Below are positions 27,941 to 37,156 of a stretch of 64,000 bases of DNA, piece by piece. The DNA is from Neptuniibacter halophilus (GTDB lineage Bacteria > Pseudomonadota > Gammaproteobacteria > Pseudomonadales > Balneatricaceae): positions 3,844,001 through 3,908,000 of the forward strand of contig NZ_AP027292.1 of NCBI RefSeq assembly GCF_030295765.1, read 5' to 3'. The position numbers were made by a program, and so were the translations under genes. Under the pieces are notes generated by a model. It saw only the letters and a list, made by a program, of their open reading frames with translations, was not told where the DNA came from and did no database searches. Position 1 is the stretch's first letter, and the number at the start of each line of letters is the position of its first letter.

Positions 27941-29374
27941 TTAGCCTTCTACAGGGAACGCCGGCAGAGTGCACTGTGCCATTTTCTGAACCATACGGAT
28001 CACCTGGCAGCTATAACCGAATTCGTTATCGTACCAAACGTACAGTACACAACGCTTACCGCCGGCAATCGTCGCCAGCGCATCAACAACACCTGCAGCA
28101 CGGGAACCGACAAAGTCAGTAGAAACCGCTTCAGGGGAGTTGCTGAAATCGATCTGCTTCTGCATTGGACCGTGCAGAGCAGCATCACGCAGGTATGCGT
28201 TCAGCTCTTCCTTCTCGGTCTCACTTTCCAGATTCAGGTTCAGGATTGCCATGGAAACGTTTGGCGTAGGTACGCGAATCGCGTTACCTGTCAGCTTGCC
28301 TTCCATTGCCGGCAGCGCTTTAGATACCGCTTTTGCCGCACCGGTTTCAGTGATAACCATGTTCAGGCCAGCCGCACGACCGCGACGATCACCTTTGTGA
28401 TAGTTATCAATCAGGTTCTGGTCGTTGGTGTACGCATGCACAGTCTCAACGTGACCGTTTTCGATACCGTACTTGTCATAAACCGCTTTCAGAACAGGCG
28501 TGATCGCATTGGTTGTACAGGACGCAGCAGACAGAATCTTGTCCTGAGCATCGATGTCACCATCGTTAACACCCATTACGATGTTCTTAACACCTTTGCC
28601 CGGCGCAGTCAGAACCACACGGGATGCACCTTTAGATTTCAGGTGCAGGGACAGGCCCTCTTCATCACGCCATTTACCTGTGTTATCGATTACAACGGCA
28701 TTGTTGATGCCGTACTCAGTGTAATCAATTTCATCCGGAGAGTTAGCGAAGATCACCTGGATCACATTACCGTTGGCAGTGATGGTGTTGTTTTCTTCAT
28801 CGACAGTGATGGTGCCTTTGAAAGAACCGTGTACAGAATCGCGACGCAGCAGGCTGGCACGCTTTTCCAGATCTTTCGCCGCTGCACCTTTACGCACAAC
28901 CATTGCACGCAGACGCAGGGCCTGACCACCACCGGTGCGCTCGATCAGCAGACGCGCCAGCAGACGTCCGATACGACCGAAACCGTAAAGAACGATATCG
29001 GTGGCTTCACGATCTTCAGAATCAATCACTTCAGCCAGTTCAGCTTTCAGGAAGGACTCCAGATCCTGACCGTTACCTTCGTTACGGTATTTGATCGCCA
29101 GCTTACCCGCATCGATGTGCGCGTTGCGAACGTTCAGTTTTTTAACCGTTTCCAGAATCGGGAAGGTATCAACCACATTCAGTTCCTGATCTTCGATCTG
29201 GCGGGCATAGCGATGCGCCTTCAGAATGTCGATAACGGAACGTTTGATGATCAGACGACCGAAAACAGAGGTTTCGATATTGCTGTCACGATACAGACCA
29301 CCTACCAGTGGTACCATTGCTTCGGCTAGGGCTTCGCGTTCTTTCCAGTCAGCGAAAACTTGATCTTGGCTCAC
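27941..29374 (-). CDS. Glyceraldehyde-3-phosphate dehydrogenase, long GapB-like type
   Basis: 477 residues, much longer than the common 330-aa GAPDH. The extra part is an N-terminal extension of about 120 residues (ADWKEREALAEAMVPLVGGLYRD) seen in Pseudomonas GapB-type and other gammaproteobacterial enzymes. The Rossmann motif VLYGFGRIGRLLARLL follows, and the catalytic Cys286 lies in SAASCTTNAITP; YDNEFGYSCQV near the end is also typical. It oxidises glyceraldehyde 3-phosphate with NAD(P)+; the glycolytic or gluconeogenic direction cannot be told. I place the start at the GTG at 29374 with GGAG six bases upstream; the TTG at 29386 is unlikely. It is divergent from mfd. Confidence 0.95.
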   Translation of the reverse strand: MSQDQVFADWKEREALAEAMVPLVGGLYRDSNIETSVFGRLIIKRSVIDILKAHRYARQIEDQELNVVDTFPILETVKKLNVRNAHIDAGKLAIKYRNEGNGQDLESFLKAELAEVIDSEDREATDIVLYGFGRIGRLLARLLIERTGGGQALRLRAMVVRKGAAAKDLEKRASLLRRDSVHGSFKGTITVDEENNTITANGNVIQVIFANSPDEIDYTEYGINNAVVIDNTGKWRDEEGLSLHLKSKGASRVVLTAPGKGVKNIVMGVNDGDIDAQDKILSAASCTTNAITPVLKAVYDKYGIENGHVETVHAYTNDQNLIDNYHKGDRRGRAAGLNMVITETGAAKAVSKALPAMEGKLTGNAIRVPTPNVSMAILNLNLESETEKEELNAYLRDAALHGPMQKQIDFSNSPEAVSTDFVGSRAAGVVDALATIAGGKRCVLYVWYDNEFGYSCQVIRMVQKMAQCTLPAFPVEG

Positions 29375-29461
29375 ATGAAACTCCAAAAAGTTATTTCAAC
29401 TCTTGGCTACCGCCGGCGGTCAGAATTGCCACCAGTCGGCCCTTAAAAATTTGGTGCGCGC

Positions 29462-29490
29462 ATTATCCTCTTTTCTCCGTCATTGAGCAA
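29462..29490 (-). promoter_or_regulatory. Putative promoter of gap
   Basis: On the minus strand TTGCTC and GATAAT are separated by 17 bp, about 90 nt before the gap start. A 12-bp palindrome ACCGCCGGCGGT (29409-29420) lies in the leader and may be an operator. Confidence 0.4.
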
Positions 29491-29636
29491 ATGCACAACA
29501 ATAGACTTTCGGACAGCGCAAAAAGTTTATTAATACCTGTCCGGAGCGAATATTCGGGTCGAGACACCTACCATTTACCACTTCAGCCGTTAAACTAGGC
29601 CTCCGTACCGATTCACCAGCGATTTAGGAGCGTGCC

Positions 29637-32600
29637 GTGCTGCAACTGAACTACCCTTTACCTACCGGAGCCGGAGACCGCAAGCAACTGGGTCAGATCC
29701 ATGGCGCGGCAGCGGGTGTCATTATCAGTGATGCAGCCAGTCGCTATCAGGGTTTCACACTCGTCATCACCCGCGACAGCCAGCAAGCGGTTCGCCTGCA
29801 TGATGAAGTGGCATTTTTCAATCCGCAGCCAGAAACGCTGGAGCTGCTCTCTTTTCCTGACTGGGAAACGCTGCCCTACGATACGTTCTCTCCGCATCAG
29901 GACATTATCTCGGAACGTATTGCAACCCTGAACCGGCTACCCCGGCTGCAGCGAGGCATACTGATTGTCCCTCTCAGCACACTGATGCACCGCACCGCCC
30001 CCGCCGAGTTTATTGCCGGCAATTGCTTTGACCTCAAAGTCGGCGAAACCATCAACCCCGAAAACCTGCGCAAACAACTGGCTGACGCCGGCTATCATGC
30101 CGTGGACACCGTTCTCGAACATGGTGAATTTGCCATTCGCGGCGCCATCATCGACCTGTTCCCTACCGGTAGCGACCATCCCTACCGGATAGAACTGTTT
30201 GACGATGAGATCGAAACCCTGCGCACCTTTGATCCGGAAACCCAGCGCTCGGTCGATAAAATTGATGCCATTAATCTGCTGCCCGCCAAAGAGTTCCCGT
30301 TTGACAGCCGGGCTATCAGCCACTTTAAGGCCCGCTGGCGGGAACGGTTTGACGTGGATTACCGTCAATGCCCGGTATACACCAACATCAATGACGGACT
30401 GACCACGCCCGGAATTGAGTATTATCTGCCCCTGTTCTTCGATGAGTGCAGCTCGCTGTTTGACGCGCTGCCTGATCAGACACAGATCTTTATCGACAGT
30501 GACCTTGAACAGGTCGCTGAACAGTTTGCCGTTGAGGTGGCTGAGCGCTATGAACAGCGCCGTCACGATATTACCAATCCGGTACTCGCACCCAATGAAC
30601 TGTTTCTGTCTACCAGCGACCTGTTTGCAGCACTTAAACAGTACGGTCGGATCAGCCTGCACAGCAGCGAGCTGGAAAGCAAAAGCGGCCGCAGCAACCT
30701 GCCTTTTGAAACACCTCCGGCGCTGCCGGTAGATTCGCAGCAGAAAAACCCGCTGAAAGCGCTGCAGGAATTTCTTATGCAGCGTGACGGCCCGGTTCTG
30801 TTCTGCGCAGAATCAGCAGGTCGCCGTGAAGCCCTGCTCGAACTACTCGGCCGGATCAACATCAAACCAACCCTGTGCAAAGGCTGGCAGGCTTTTCTCA
30901 ATTCTGATCTTGATCTGGCCATTACCGAATACCCACTGGAACTGGGCCTGTCTCTGCCCGGCCAGCTATATCTGATTACCGAAACCCAGCTTTTTGGCCA
31001 TCAGGTATTTCAGCGCCGCCGTCGCTCCAAAGAGCAGGAACAAAGCGACCAGATCATTCGCAACCTGTCAGAACTCAACACCGGCTCACCGGTTGTCCAT
31101 CTCGAACACGGTGTCGGCCGCTACCTTGGCCTGCAAACCATTGATCTTGAAGGTCAAACCAATGAGTTTCTGACACTGGAATATGCTGACGGTGCAAAAC
31201 TGTATGTACCGGTCTCTTCGCTGCATCTGATCAGCCGCTACAGTGGCGCCGGCGACGAGCACGCGCCGCTGCACCGGCTCGGCACCGAACAGTGGAGCAA
31301 AGCGAAACGCAAGGCGGCCGAGAAAGCCCGTGATGCTGCAGCAGAACTACTCGATATCTATGCCCGGCGCGCCGCACGCAAGGGCTTCAGCTTCAGCGAT
31401 CCGGATCAGGATTACCTGCAATTTGCAGCTTCATTTCCCTTCGAAGAAACGCCGGATCAGGCCGCTGCGATCGGTAATGTCATCCGCGATATGACCGCAC
31501 CTCAACCAATGGACCGTCTGGTATGCGGTGACGTTGGTTTCGGTAAAACCGAAGTAGCCATGCGTGCTGCCTTTATTGCAGCCCAGAGCGGAAAACAGGT
31601 AGCGATACTGGTACCCACTACCCTGCTGGCTCAGCAGCACTATCAGAATTTTCAGGATCGTTTTGCAGACTGGCCAGTGAATATCGAACTGATCTCCCGC
31701 TTCCGTACCGGTAAGCAGCAGAGCAGTATTATCGAAAAGCTTGAGCAAGGCAGTGTCGATATTGTCGTCGGCACCCACAAACTACTCTCCAGCGATATCC
31801 AGTTTAATAACCTCGGCCTGCTGATTATCGATGAGGAACACCGCTTTGGCGTACAGCAGAAGGAACGCCTGAAATCCCTGCGCTCCGAGGTCGATATCCT
31901 GACCCTGACAGCCACGCCGATTCCCCGGACTCTGAATATGGCCATGTCAGGCATTCGCGATCTGTCGATTATTGCCACCCCGCCTGCCCGCCGCCTCTCT
32001 GTTAAAACTTTTGTCCGCCAGAGCGACACGACACTGGTAAAAGAGGCTATTCTGCGCGAGCTGCTCCGTGGCGGTCAGGTTTACTACCTGCACAACGAAG
32101 TTAAGTCGATCGAGAAAACCGCCGAAGAGCTGCGCGCACTGGTGCCGGAAGCTCGCATAGGCGTCGGCCACGGGCAGATGCGTGAACGTGAGCTGGAACA
32201 GGTCATGTCCGATTTTTACCATAAGCGCTACAACATTCTGCTTTGCACCACAATTATCGAGACCGGTATCGACGTACCTAACGCCAACACCATTATCATT
32301 GACCGGGCTGACAAATTTGGTCTGGCACAGCTGCACCAGTTGCGCGGCCGCGTAGGACGATCACACCATCAGGCCTACGCTTATCTGCTGACGCCGCATT
32401 ATAAATCGATGACTAAAGACGCCATCAAACGACTTGAGGCAATTGAATCTGCCGATGATCTCGGGGCCGGCTTCACGCTGGCCACCCACGACCTTGAGAT
32501 TCGCGGCGCCGGCGAACTCCTCGGCGAGGAGCAGAGCGGCCAGATGCAGACCGTCGGCTTCAGCCTCTTTATGGAGATGCTGGAACAGGCGGTTGAATCG

Positions 32601-33089
32601 ATCAGGCAGGGTAAAACACCGAACATGGATCAGCCGCTCAAGCAGGGTGCCGAAGTTAACCTGCACCTTTCTGCACTGATTCCTGATGACTACCTGCCGG
32701 ATGTGCACAGTCGCCTGCTGATGTATAAACGCATCTCCAGTGCCCATTCCGAGAAAGAGCTCAAGGAGCTGCAGGTCGAGATGATCGACCGGTTCGGTCT
32801 GCTACCGGAACAGACCAAAAACCTGTTCCGTGCCACAGCAATAAAACTCAGCGCCGAAGCCATGAATATTGTTAAAATCGACGCCGGCAGTGAGATTGGC
32901 CGCATCGAATTCTCTGGCGATGCTAAAGTCGATCCTTTAACGCTGGTAAAACTGGTTCAAAATCAGCCGCAAAAATATAAACTGGAAGGCGCAGACAAAC
33001 TGCGTTTCAGCCTCAACATGGAAAAGCCCGAGCAACGCTTCAGTGCCGTAGAAGGCCTGCTGCGGGACTTGGCAGTTAAGAGATCATGA
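29637..33089 (+). CDS. mfd: Transcription-repair coupling factor Mfd
   Basis: 1150 residues. Mfd binds RNA polymerase stalled at DNA damage, pushes it off, and recruits UvrA. The UvrB-like N-terminal region is followed by the polymerase-interaction (CarD-like) domain from about residue 480 (PVVHLEHGVGRYLGLQTID), the RecG-like translocase with Walker A GDVGFGKTEV near 631 and DEEH near 730, and the C-terminal TRCF domain. The start is GTG with TTAGGAG six bases upstream, giving MLQLNYPLPTGAGD. The stop overlaps the csiV start in ATGA. Confidence 0.98.
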   Translation: MLQLNYPLPTGAGDRKQLGQIHGAAAGVIISDAASRYQGFTLVITRDSQQAVRLHDEVAFFNPQPETLELLSFPDWETLPYDTFSPHQDIISERIATLNRLPRLQRGILIVPLSTLMHRTAPAEFIAGNCFDLKVGETINPENLRKQLADAGYHAVDTVLEHGEFAIRGAIIDLFPTGSDHPYRIELFDDEIETLRTFDPETQRSVDKIDAINLLPAKEFPFDSRAISHFKARWRERFDVDYRQCPVYTNINDGLTTPGIEYYLPLFFDECSSLFDALPDQTQIFIDSDLEQVAEQFAVEVAERYEQRRHDITNPVLAPNELFLSTSDLFAALKQYGRISLHSSELESKSGRSNLPFETPPALPVDSQQKNPLKALQEFLMQRDGPVLFCAESAGRREALLELLGRINIKPTLCKGWQAFLNSDLDLAITEYPLELGLSLPGQLYLITETQLFGHQVFQRRRRSKEQEQSDQIIRNLSELNTGSPVVHLEHGVGRYLGLQTIDLEGQTNEFLTLEYADGAKLYVPVSSLHLISRYSGAGDEHAPLHRLGTEQWSKAKRKAAEKARDAAAELLDIYARRAARKGFSFSDPDQDYLQFAASFPFEETPDQAAAIGNVIRDMTAPQPMDRLVCGDVGFGKTEVAMRAAFIAAQSGKQVAILVPTTLLAQQHYQNFQDRFADWPVNIELISRFRTGKQQSSIIEKLEQGSVDIVVGTHKLLSSDIQFNNLGLLIIDEEHRFGVQQKERLKSLRSEVDILTLTATPIPRTLNMAMSGIRDLSIIATPPARRLSVKTFVRQSDTTLVKEAILRELLRGGQVYYLHNEVKSIEKTAEELRALVPEARIGVGHGQMRERELEQVMSDFYHKRYNILLCTTIIETGIDVPNANTIIIDRADKFGLAQLHQLRGRVGRSHHQAYAYLLTPHYKSMTKDAIKRLEAIESADDLGAGFTLATHDLEIRGAGELLGEEQSGQMQTVGFSLFMEMLEQAVESIRQGKTPNMDQPLKQGAEVNLHLSALIPDDYLPDVHSRLLMYKRISSAHSEKELKELQVEMIDRFGLLPEQTKNLFRATAIKLSAEAMNIVKIDAGSEIGRIEFSGDAKVDPLTLVKLVQNQPQKYKLEGADKLRFSLNMEKPEQRFSAVEGLLRDLAVKRS

Positions 33090-33784
33090 TGAAATATTTA
33101 CGCCTGCTCGCACTCCCCTTCCTGCTCCTGACCGGCTACAGCCAGGCAGCCGACCTGTTCAAAGTTGAAGTCATCGCCTTCGCCAACAAAGATCAGGGCG
33201 CCCTGAGTGATGAATACTGGCCGGTTATCAATGAGATCCCGGAAAAATCCCGGGCCATCTATCTGGGAAGCGACTCCGCTGGTTATCAACGCCTCTCAGG
33301 TGGCAGCCTGAACCTGCATGACGAAAAAAACCGTCTGCGCAACAGCGGTCATTACCGGATTCTCTACCACGGAGGCTGGGTGCAGCCTGTTTATCAGACG
33401 CTTGACCCGCGCCCGATCCGAATTCAGGCCGGCGAGATTCTTGATAACGGCATGTATGAGCTGGACGGATATATCGCCGTAGGCCGCGGTCGCTATCTGC
33501 ACTTTCGCCCGGACCTTTATCTCAGCCAGCGGCTGAGTCCTGCACAGACAGAACAACTTAAACGCAGCCCGGGCAAACAGCAGCCTGACACCAGCACGGC
33601 CGCCATGCTCAGCATGCAGAGCAGCAGCACCGCTGTCAGCACCCTCAGCTCAGCACAGTTCCCGGTGATTCCGCAGATTCTGACCGTACATCAGGATCAG
33701 GCAAGAAGGATGCGCTCATCCGAGCTGCACTACATCGACCACCCACTGCTGGGAATTGTGGTTCAGATCACGCCGGTTAACTAA
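33086..33784 (+). CDS. csiV: CsiV family protein (peptidoglycan-associated, periplasmic)
   Basis: 232 residues with a clear signal peptide (LRLLALPFLLLTGYSQAA). The mature part has the CsiV pattern: FKVEVIAFANKDQ at the start, GGWVQPVYQTLDPRPIRI, ELDGYIAVGRGRYLHFRPDLYL, and the closing SSELHYIDHPLLGIVVQITP. CsiV was named in Vibrio cholerae for cell shape, integrity and viability and is placed next to mfd in many gammaproteobacteria. The overlap with mfd implies translational coupling. The region around 170-205, rich in Ser and Thr, looks disordered. Confidence 0.85.
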   Translation: MMKYLRLLALPFLLLTGYSQAADLFKVEVIAFANKDQGALSDEYWPVINEIPEKSRAIYLGSDSAGYQRLSGGSLNLHDEKNRLRNSGHYRILYHGGWVQPVYQTLDPRPIRIQAGEILDNGMYELDGYIAVGRGRYLHFRPDLYLSQRLSPAQTEQLKRSPGKQQPDTSTAAMLSMQSSSTAVSTLSSAQFPVIPQILTVHQDQARRMRSSELHYIDHPLLGIVVQITPVN

Positions 33785-33791
33785 GCATTCC

Positions 33792-33814
33792 AGCCCGGCC
33801 GGACCGGCCGGGCT
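33792..33814 (+). repeat. Perfect inverted repeat after csiV
   Basis: Two 11-bp arms, AGCCCGGCCGG and CCGGCCGGGCT, flank a single A, 7 bp after the csiV stop. There is no T-run after it, so it is not a standard terminator; it may protect the mRNA 3' end. Confidence 0.6.
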
Positions 33815-33898
33815 CCCTCACGGCTTTAACACCCTGCCAGCAACCTGCTAACAACCCCACACCCCCGTACCGCTCTACTCCAGAGTAAATCGGACACA

Positions 33899-33933
33899 TA
33901 AAAAAACGGTCAGCCGGATAACCGACTGACCGC
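33899..33933 (-). terminator. Intrinsic terminator of upp-uraA
   Basis: CGGTCAG (33907-33913) and CTGACCG (33926-33932) form the stem, with an A-run at 33900-33906 that is the T-tract on the minus strand, 28 bp past the uraA stop. Confidence 0.8.
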
Positions 33934-33960
33934 TTACAGAGTCAGTATTCTAAGTGTTAC

Positions 33961-35247
33961 TTAACGACCGTGTTTAACCATATCGTCAACCACTGCCTGC
34001 TCTTCGCTGAGATCATCATGCTCAGGCTTAGCCTGCGGCAGAATCAGGTTCAGAACAATCGCCACAACACCGCAAAGACTTACGCCCTGCAGGTTCAGAT
34101 CACCGCTTCCGATCGCCATACCACCAATGCCAAATACCAGCGTAGTAGAAACAATCACCAGATTGCGCTGCTGAGCCATATCTACCCGCGCCTTAACCAG
34201 CGTATTCAGCCCGACTGATGCGATTGAACCAAACAGCAGAATCAGAATACCGCCCATCACCGGTGAAGGTATGGTTTGCAGCAGCACGCCAAATTTAGCA
34301 ACAAAAGCGAGTAAAATGGCAAATACCGCAGCCCAGATCATCACGAGCGGATTAAATGAACGGGTCAGCATCACGGCACCGGTCACTTCCGAATAGGTGG
34401 TATTCGGCGGCCCACCAAACAGGGAAGCAGCCGACGTAGCCAGACCATCACCAAACAAGGTACGGTGCAGCCCCGGCTTTTTCAGGTAATCCTTGCCGGT
34501 GACATTGCTGATCGCCAGAATGTCGCCTACGTGCTCAATCGCAGGCGCGATAGCTACAGGCAACATAAACAGAATCGCCGCCAGACTGAACTCAGGCCAG
34601 ACAAAGTCAGGCACCGCCAGCAAAGGCGCTTCAGATGCTTTACTCAGATCAACCATACCCATGAAATAGGCTGCCAGATAACCCACCAGCACACCGGAAA
34701 GAATCGGCACCAGACGGAAAATACCTTTGCCCAGCGTGGCTACCAGCAGAGTTGTCAGCAAAGCCACCATGGATACGATCATCGCATCTGCATAAGGAAA
34801 CAGCTCCAGCGAACCGTCACCTGATCTCCCCATCGCCATATTTACCGCGATAGGCGCCAGCCCCAGACCGATCACCATAATGACCGGGCCGGTCACGACC
34901 GGCGGCATGATCCGATGCAGAAAACCGGATCCACGCACTTTAACCAGCAGCGCCAGCAGCATGTAGACCACACCCGCTGCAAACAGCGCGCCCATGGTTG
35001 CCGCTACACCCCATGTCTGGGTGCTGTAAGTGATCGGCGCGATGAAAACAAAGGATGAGGCCAGAAAGATCGGTACCGTGCGCTGCGTCACAAACTGAAA
35101 CAGCAACGTACCAATACCCGCAGTAAACAGAGCCACGCTCGGATCAAGACCGGTCAGCAGCGGCATCAGCACCAGTGCGCCAAAGGCCACAAACAGCATC
35201 TGTGAGCCGGCCAGCACGGTACGCAGGCCCGACTGAGTATCACTCAT
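33961..35247 (-). CDS. uraA: Uracil permease UraA (NCS2 family)
   Basis: 428 residues with about 14 hydrophobic segments. It imports uracil by proton symport in the inner membrane. NCS2 signatures include the FAPITYSTQTWG region, the key glutamate in APAIEHVGDI and the NTTYSEVTGA motif. The adjacent upp gene, 15 bp upstream on the same strand, supports uracil as substrate rather than xanthine. The C-terminal tail is acidic and short. Confidence 0.95.
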   Translation of the reverse strand: MSDTQSGLRTVLAGSQMLFVAFGALVLMPLLTGLDPSVALFTAGIGTLLFQFVTQRTVPIFLASSFVFIAPITYSTQTWGVAATMGALFAAGVVYMLLALLVKVRGSGFLHRIMPPVVTGPVIMVIGLGLAPIAVNMAMGRSGDGSLELFPYADAMIVSMVALLTTLLVATLGKGIFRLVPILSGVLVGYLAAYFMGMVDLSKASEAPLLAVPDFVWPEFSLAAILFMLPVAIAPAIEHVGDILAISNVTGKDYLKKPGLHRTLFGDGLATSAASLFGGPPNTTYSEVTGAVMLTRSFNPLVMIWAAVFAILLAFVAKFGVLLQTIPSPVMGGILILLFGSIASVGLNTLVKARVDMAQQRNLVIVSTTLVFGIGGMAIGSGDLNLQGVSLCGVVAIVLNLILPQAKPEHDDLSEEQAVVDDMVKHGR

Positions 35248-35262
35248 AACACTACCCTCAGA

Positions 35263-35889
35263 TTATTTAGTGCCGAAAATTTTGTCCCCGGCATCACCCA
35301 GACCCGGAATAATATAGCCCTGTTCATTCAGGTGACTATCGATAGATGCGGTATACAGATCCACATCCGGGTGTGCTTCCTGTACCGCCTTAATCCCTTC
35401 GGGAGCCGCCACCAGAACCAGCGCACGAATGGTGTCACAACCCGCCTTTTTCAGCATATCGATGGTGGCAATCATTGAGCCGCCGGTAGCCAGCATCGGA
35501 TCGATCACCAGCGACATACGCTCTTCGATGTCGTTAGCCAGTTTCTCAAAATAGGCGACCGGCTCCAGAGTTTCTTCATCACGATACAGACCCACCACAC
35601 TGATACGCGCTGTCGGTACCAGCTCGAGCACGCCGTCGAGCATACCGATACCGGCACGCAAGATCGGCACAACCGTAATCTTTTTGCCCTTGATTCGCTC
35701 GCAGGTCACTTCACCACACCAGCCATCCAACTGATACTCTTCTAACTCAAGATCCTTGGTCGCTTCGTAAGTCAGCAGACAACCAACTTCAGCGGCCAAC
35801 TGACGGAAACTGCGGGTACTCATTTCACTGGAACGCATCAAACCGATCTTATGCCGGACCAGGGGATGCTTTATCTCATGCACACTCAT
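35263..35889 (-). CDS. upp: Uracil phosphoribosyltransferase Upp
   Basis: 208 residues, the same length as E. coli Upp. It joins uracil and PRPP to make UMP in pyrimidine salvage. The N-terminus [12 protein letters not shown], the [14 protein letters not shown] segment, the PRPP loop [15 protein letters not shown] and the C-terminal [14 protein letters not shown] are all diagnostic. It forms an upp-uraA salvage operon. A very stable hairpin lies in its leader (35918-35935). Confidence 0.97.
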   Translation of the reverse strand: MSVHEIKHPLVRHKIGLMRSSEMSTRSFRQLAAEVGCLLTYEATKDLELEEYQLDGWCGEVTCERIKGKKITVVPILRAGIGMLDGVLELVPTARISVVGLYRDEETLEPVAYFEKLANDIEERMSLVIDPMLATGGSMIATIDMLKKAGCDTIRALVLVAAPEGIKAVQEAHPDVDLYTASIDSHLNEQGYIIPGLGDAGDKIFGTK

Positions 35890-35917
35890 AACAAACCTCA
35901 GAGAACTGATACAGAAA

Positions 35918-35935
35918 CGCCGCCCGAAGGCGGCG
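35918..35935 (-). promoter_or_regulatory. UUCG-tetraloop hairpin in the upp leader
   Basis: In the RNA, CGCCGCC and GGCGGCG form a 7-bp GC stem closed by a UUCG tetraloop, followed by UUUCUGU, about 28 nt before the upp start. It could act as an attenuator or a 5' stabiliser. Confidence 0.5.
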
Positions 35936-36019
35936 ATTTATGGCACAAAGATTAGCAAAACACGCTTTTCTTTTCATCCTAAAGTTGCATGGGTCTGAGC
36001 CCGGCAATCCGGATTTCTG

Positions 36020-37153
36020 TCATGGCGATGCAGCCGCCTTCAGCATCTCAGGCTCCGGCTGAAACGGTTGTGCATCGGTATGCAGATGCACCGTGGTGGT
36101 CGGGTAAGCAATCTCAGCACCCTGTTCATCAATAATCTGCATAATCTTTACCATCACATCCTGCTTAATCTCATGAAAACGGATCCAGTTGGTAGTTTTG
36201 GTAAAGGTATAGATAAAGAAATCCAGAGATGAGGGCCCAAAGCGATCGAGATTCACGATCAGCGTCTGATTGGTATCGATGTCAGGATGCGCTTCAAGCA
36301 TTGCACGCACCCGCTCAATCACCCGGGTAACCTGATCTGCATCCTGATAACGCAAACCAATATACTCATAGATCCGGCGGTTAGTCATGCGCGACGGATT
36401 TTCCACAGAGATACTCGCAAACGTTGCGTTAGGCACGTACAACGGGCGCTTATCAAAGGTCCGGATCCGGGTCTGGCGCCAGCCTATATTCTCAACCGTA
36501 CCTTCAATCTGCTTGTCAGGCGAACGTATCCAGTCACCTACTTTGAAAGGCCGGTCCAGATAAATCATCAGACCGCCAAAGAAATTAGCCAGCAGATCTT
36601 TTGCCGCAAAACCAACCGCGATGCCACCGATACCACCAAAGGCAAGAATCCCGGAGACACTGAAGCCGTAGCTCTGCATCACAATCAGCAGCATCAGAAC
36701 CGATACAATCAGGCGTAACAACCGCCCCAGAGCCGATACTGTAGTCTGGTCCATCGGCTTCTTCATCCGCTCGGGATCAATCAGCAGACGCTCCAGACGC
36801 TTGAGGAAACGAATACAGGCCCAGGCCAGTAAAAGGGTCACCACCAGATTCGGTAGCGGACTGTCAGAACTGAGAATTTCCAAATCGAAATTCTGCTCTG
36901 CCAGCTCAACCAGCCAGAAGGTGGCTGCAAGCCAGATAAGCAACAACAAGGGCTGGCGGATCGAGCGAAGAAAAATATCATCAAACCGCAGGCTGCTGCG
37001 CTCTGCCTTGGCGATCAGCCTGCGCAGCGCTGAGCGCAAAACAACATGCACCACCAGACCCAGTAACAGAATAATGCTGGACAGTATCATCCAGGCAGCA
37101 TCGGAGAACTGCGGAAAATACTCCGCCAGCATTCGATTTAACAACTCAATCAT
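36020..37153 (-). CDS. MscS-family mechanosensitive ion channel
   Basis: 377 residues. Four hydrophobic segments precede the pore-lining helix GILAFGGIGGIAVGFAAKDLLANFFGGLMIYLDRPFKVGDWI, which is the MscS hallmark, followed by the beta domain (EGTVENIGWRQTRIRTFDKRPLYVPNATF) and the cytosolic vestibule. Such channels open when membrane tension rises and release solutes after osmotic down-shock. The size suits the YnaI/YbdG-like medium MscS group rather than the short MscS. It lies 3 bp downstream of nagZ, likely in one transcript. Confidence 0.93.
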   Translation of the reverse strand: MIELLNRMLAEYFPQFSDAAWMILSSIILLLGLVVHVVLRSALRRLIAKAERSSLRFDDIFLRSIRQPLLLLIWLAATFWLVELAEQNFDLEILSSDSPLPNLVVTLLLAWACIRFLKRLERLLIDPERMKKPMDQTTVSALGRLLRLIVSVLMLLIVMQSYGFSVSGILAFGGIGGIAVGFAAKDLLANFFGGLMIYLDRPFKVGDWIRSPDKQIEGTVENIGWRQTRIRTFDKRPLYVPNATFASISVENPSRMTNRRIYEYIGLRYQDADQVTRVIERVRAMLEAHPDIDTNQTLIVNLDRFGPSSLDFFIYTFTKTTNWIRFHEIKQDVMVKIMQIIDEQGAEIAYPTTTVHLHTDAQPFQPEPEMLKAAASP

Positions 37154-37156
37154 AAA

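Noticed and set aside
28172..29329. A 385-aa open frame antisense to gap
   Set aside because: Low-complexity shadow translation of a highly expressed gene on the other strand; no domain recognisable.
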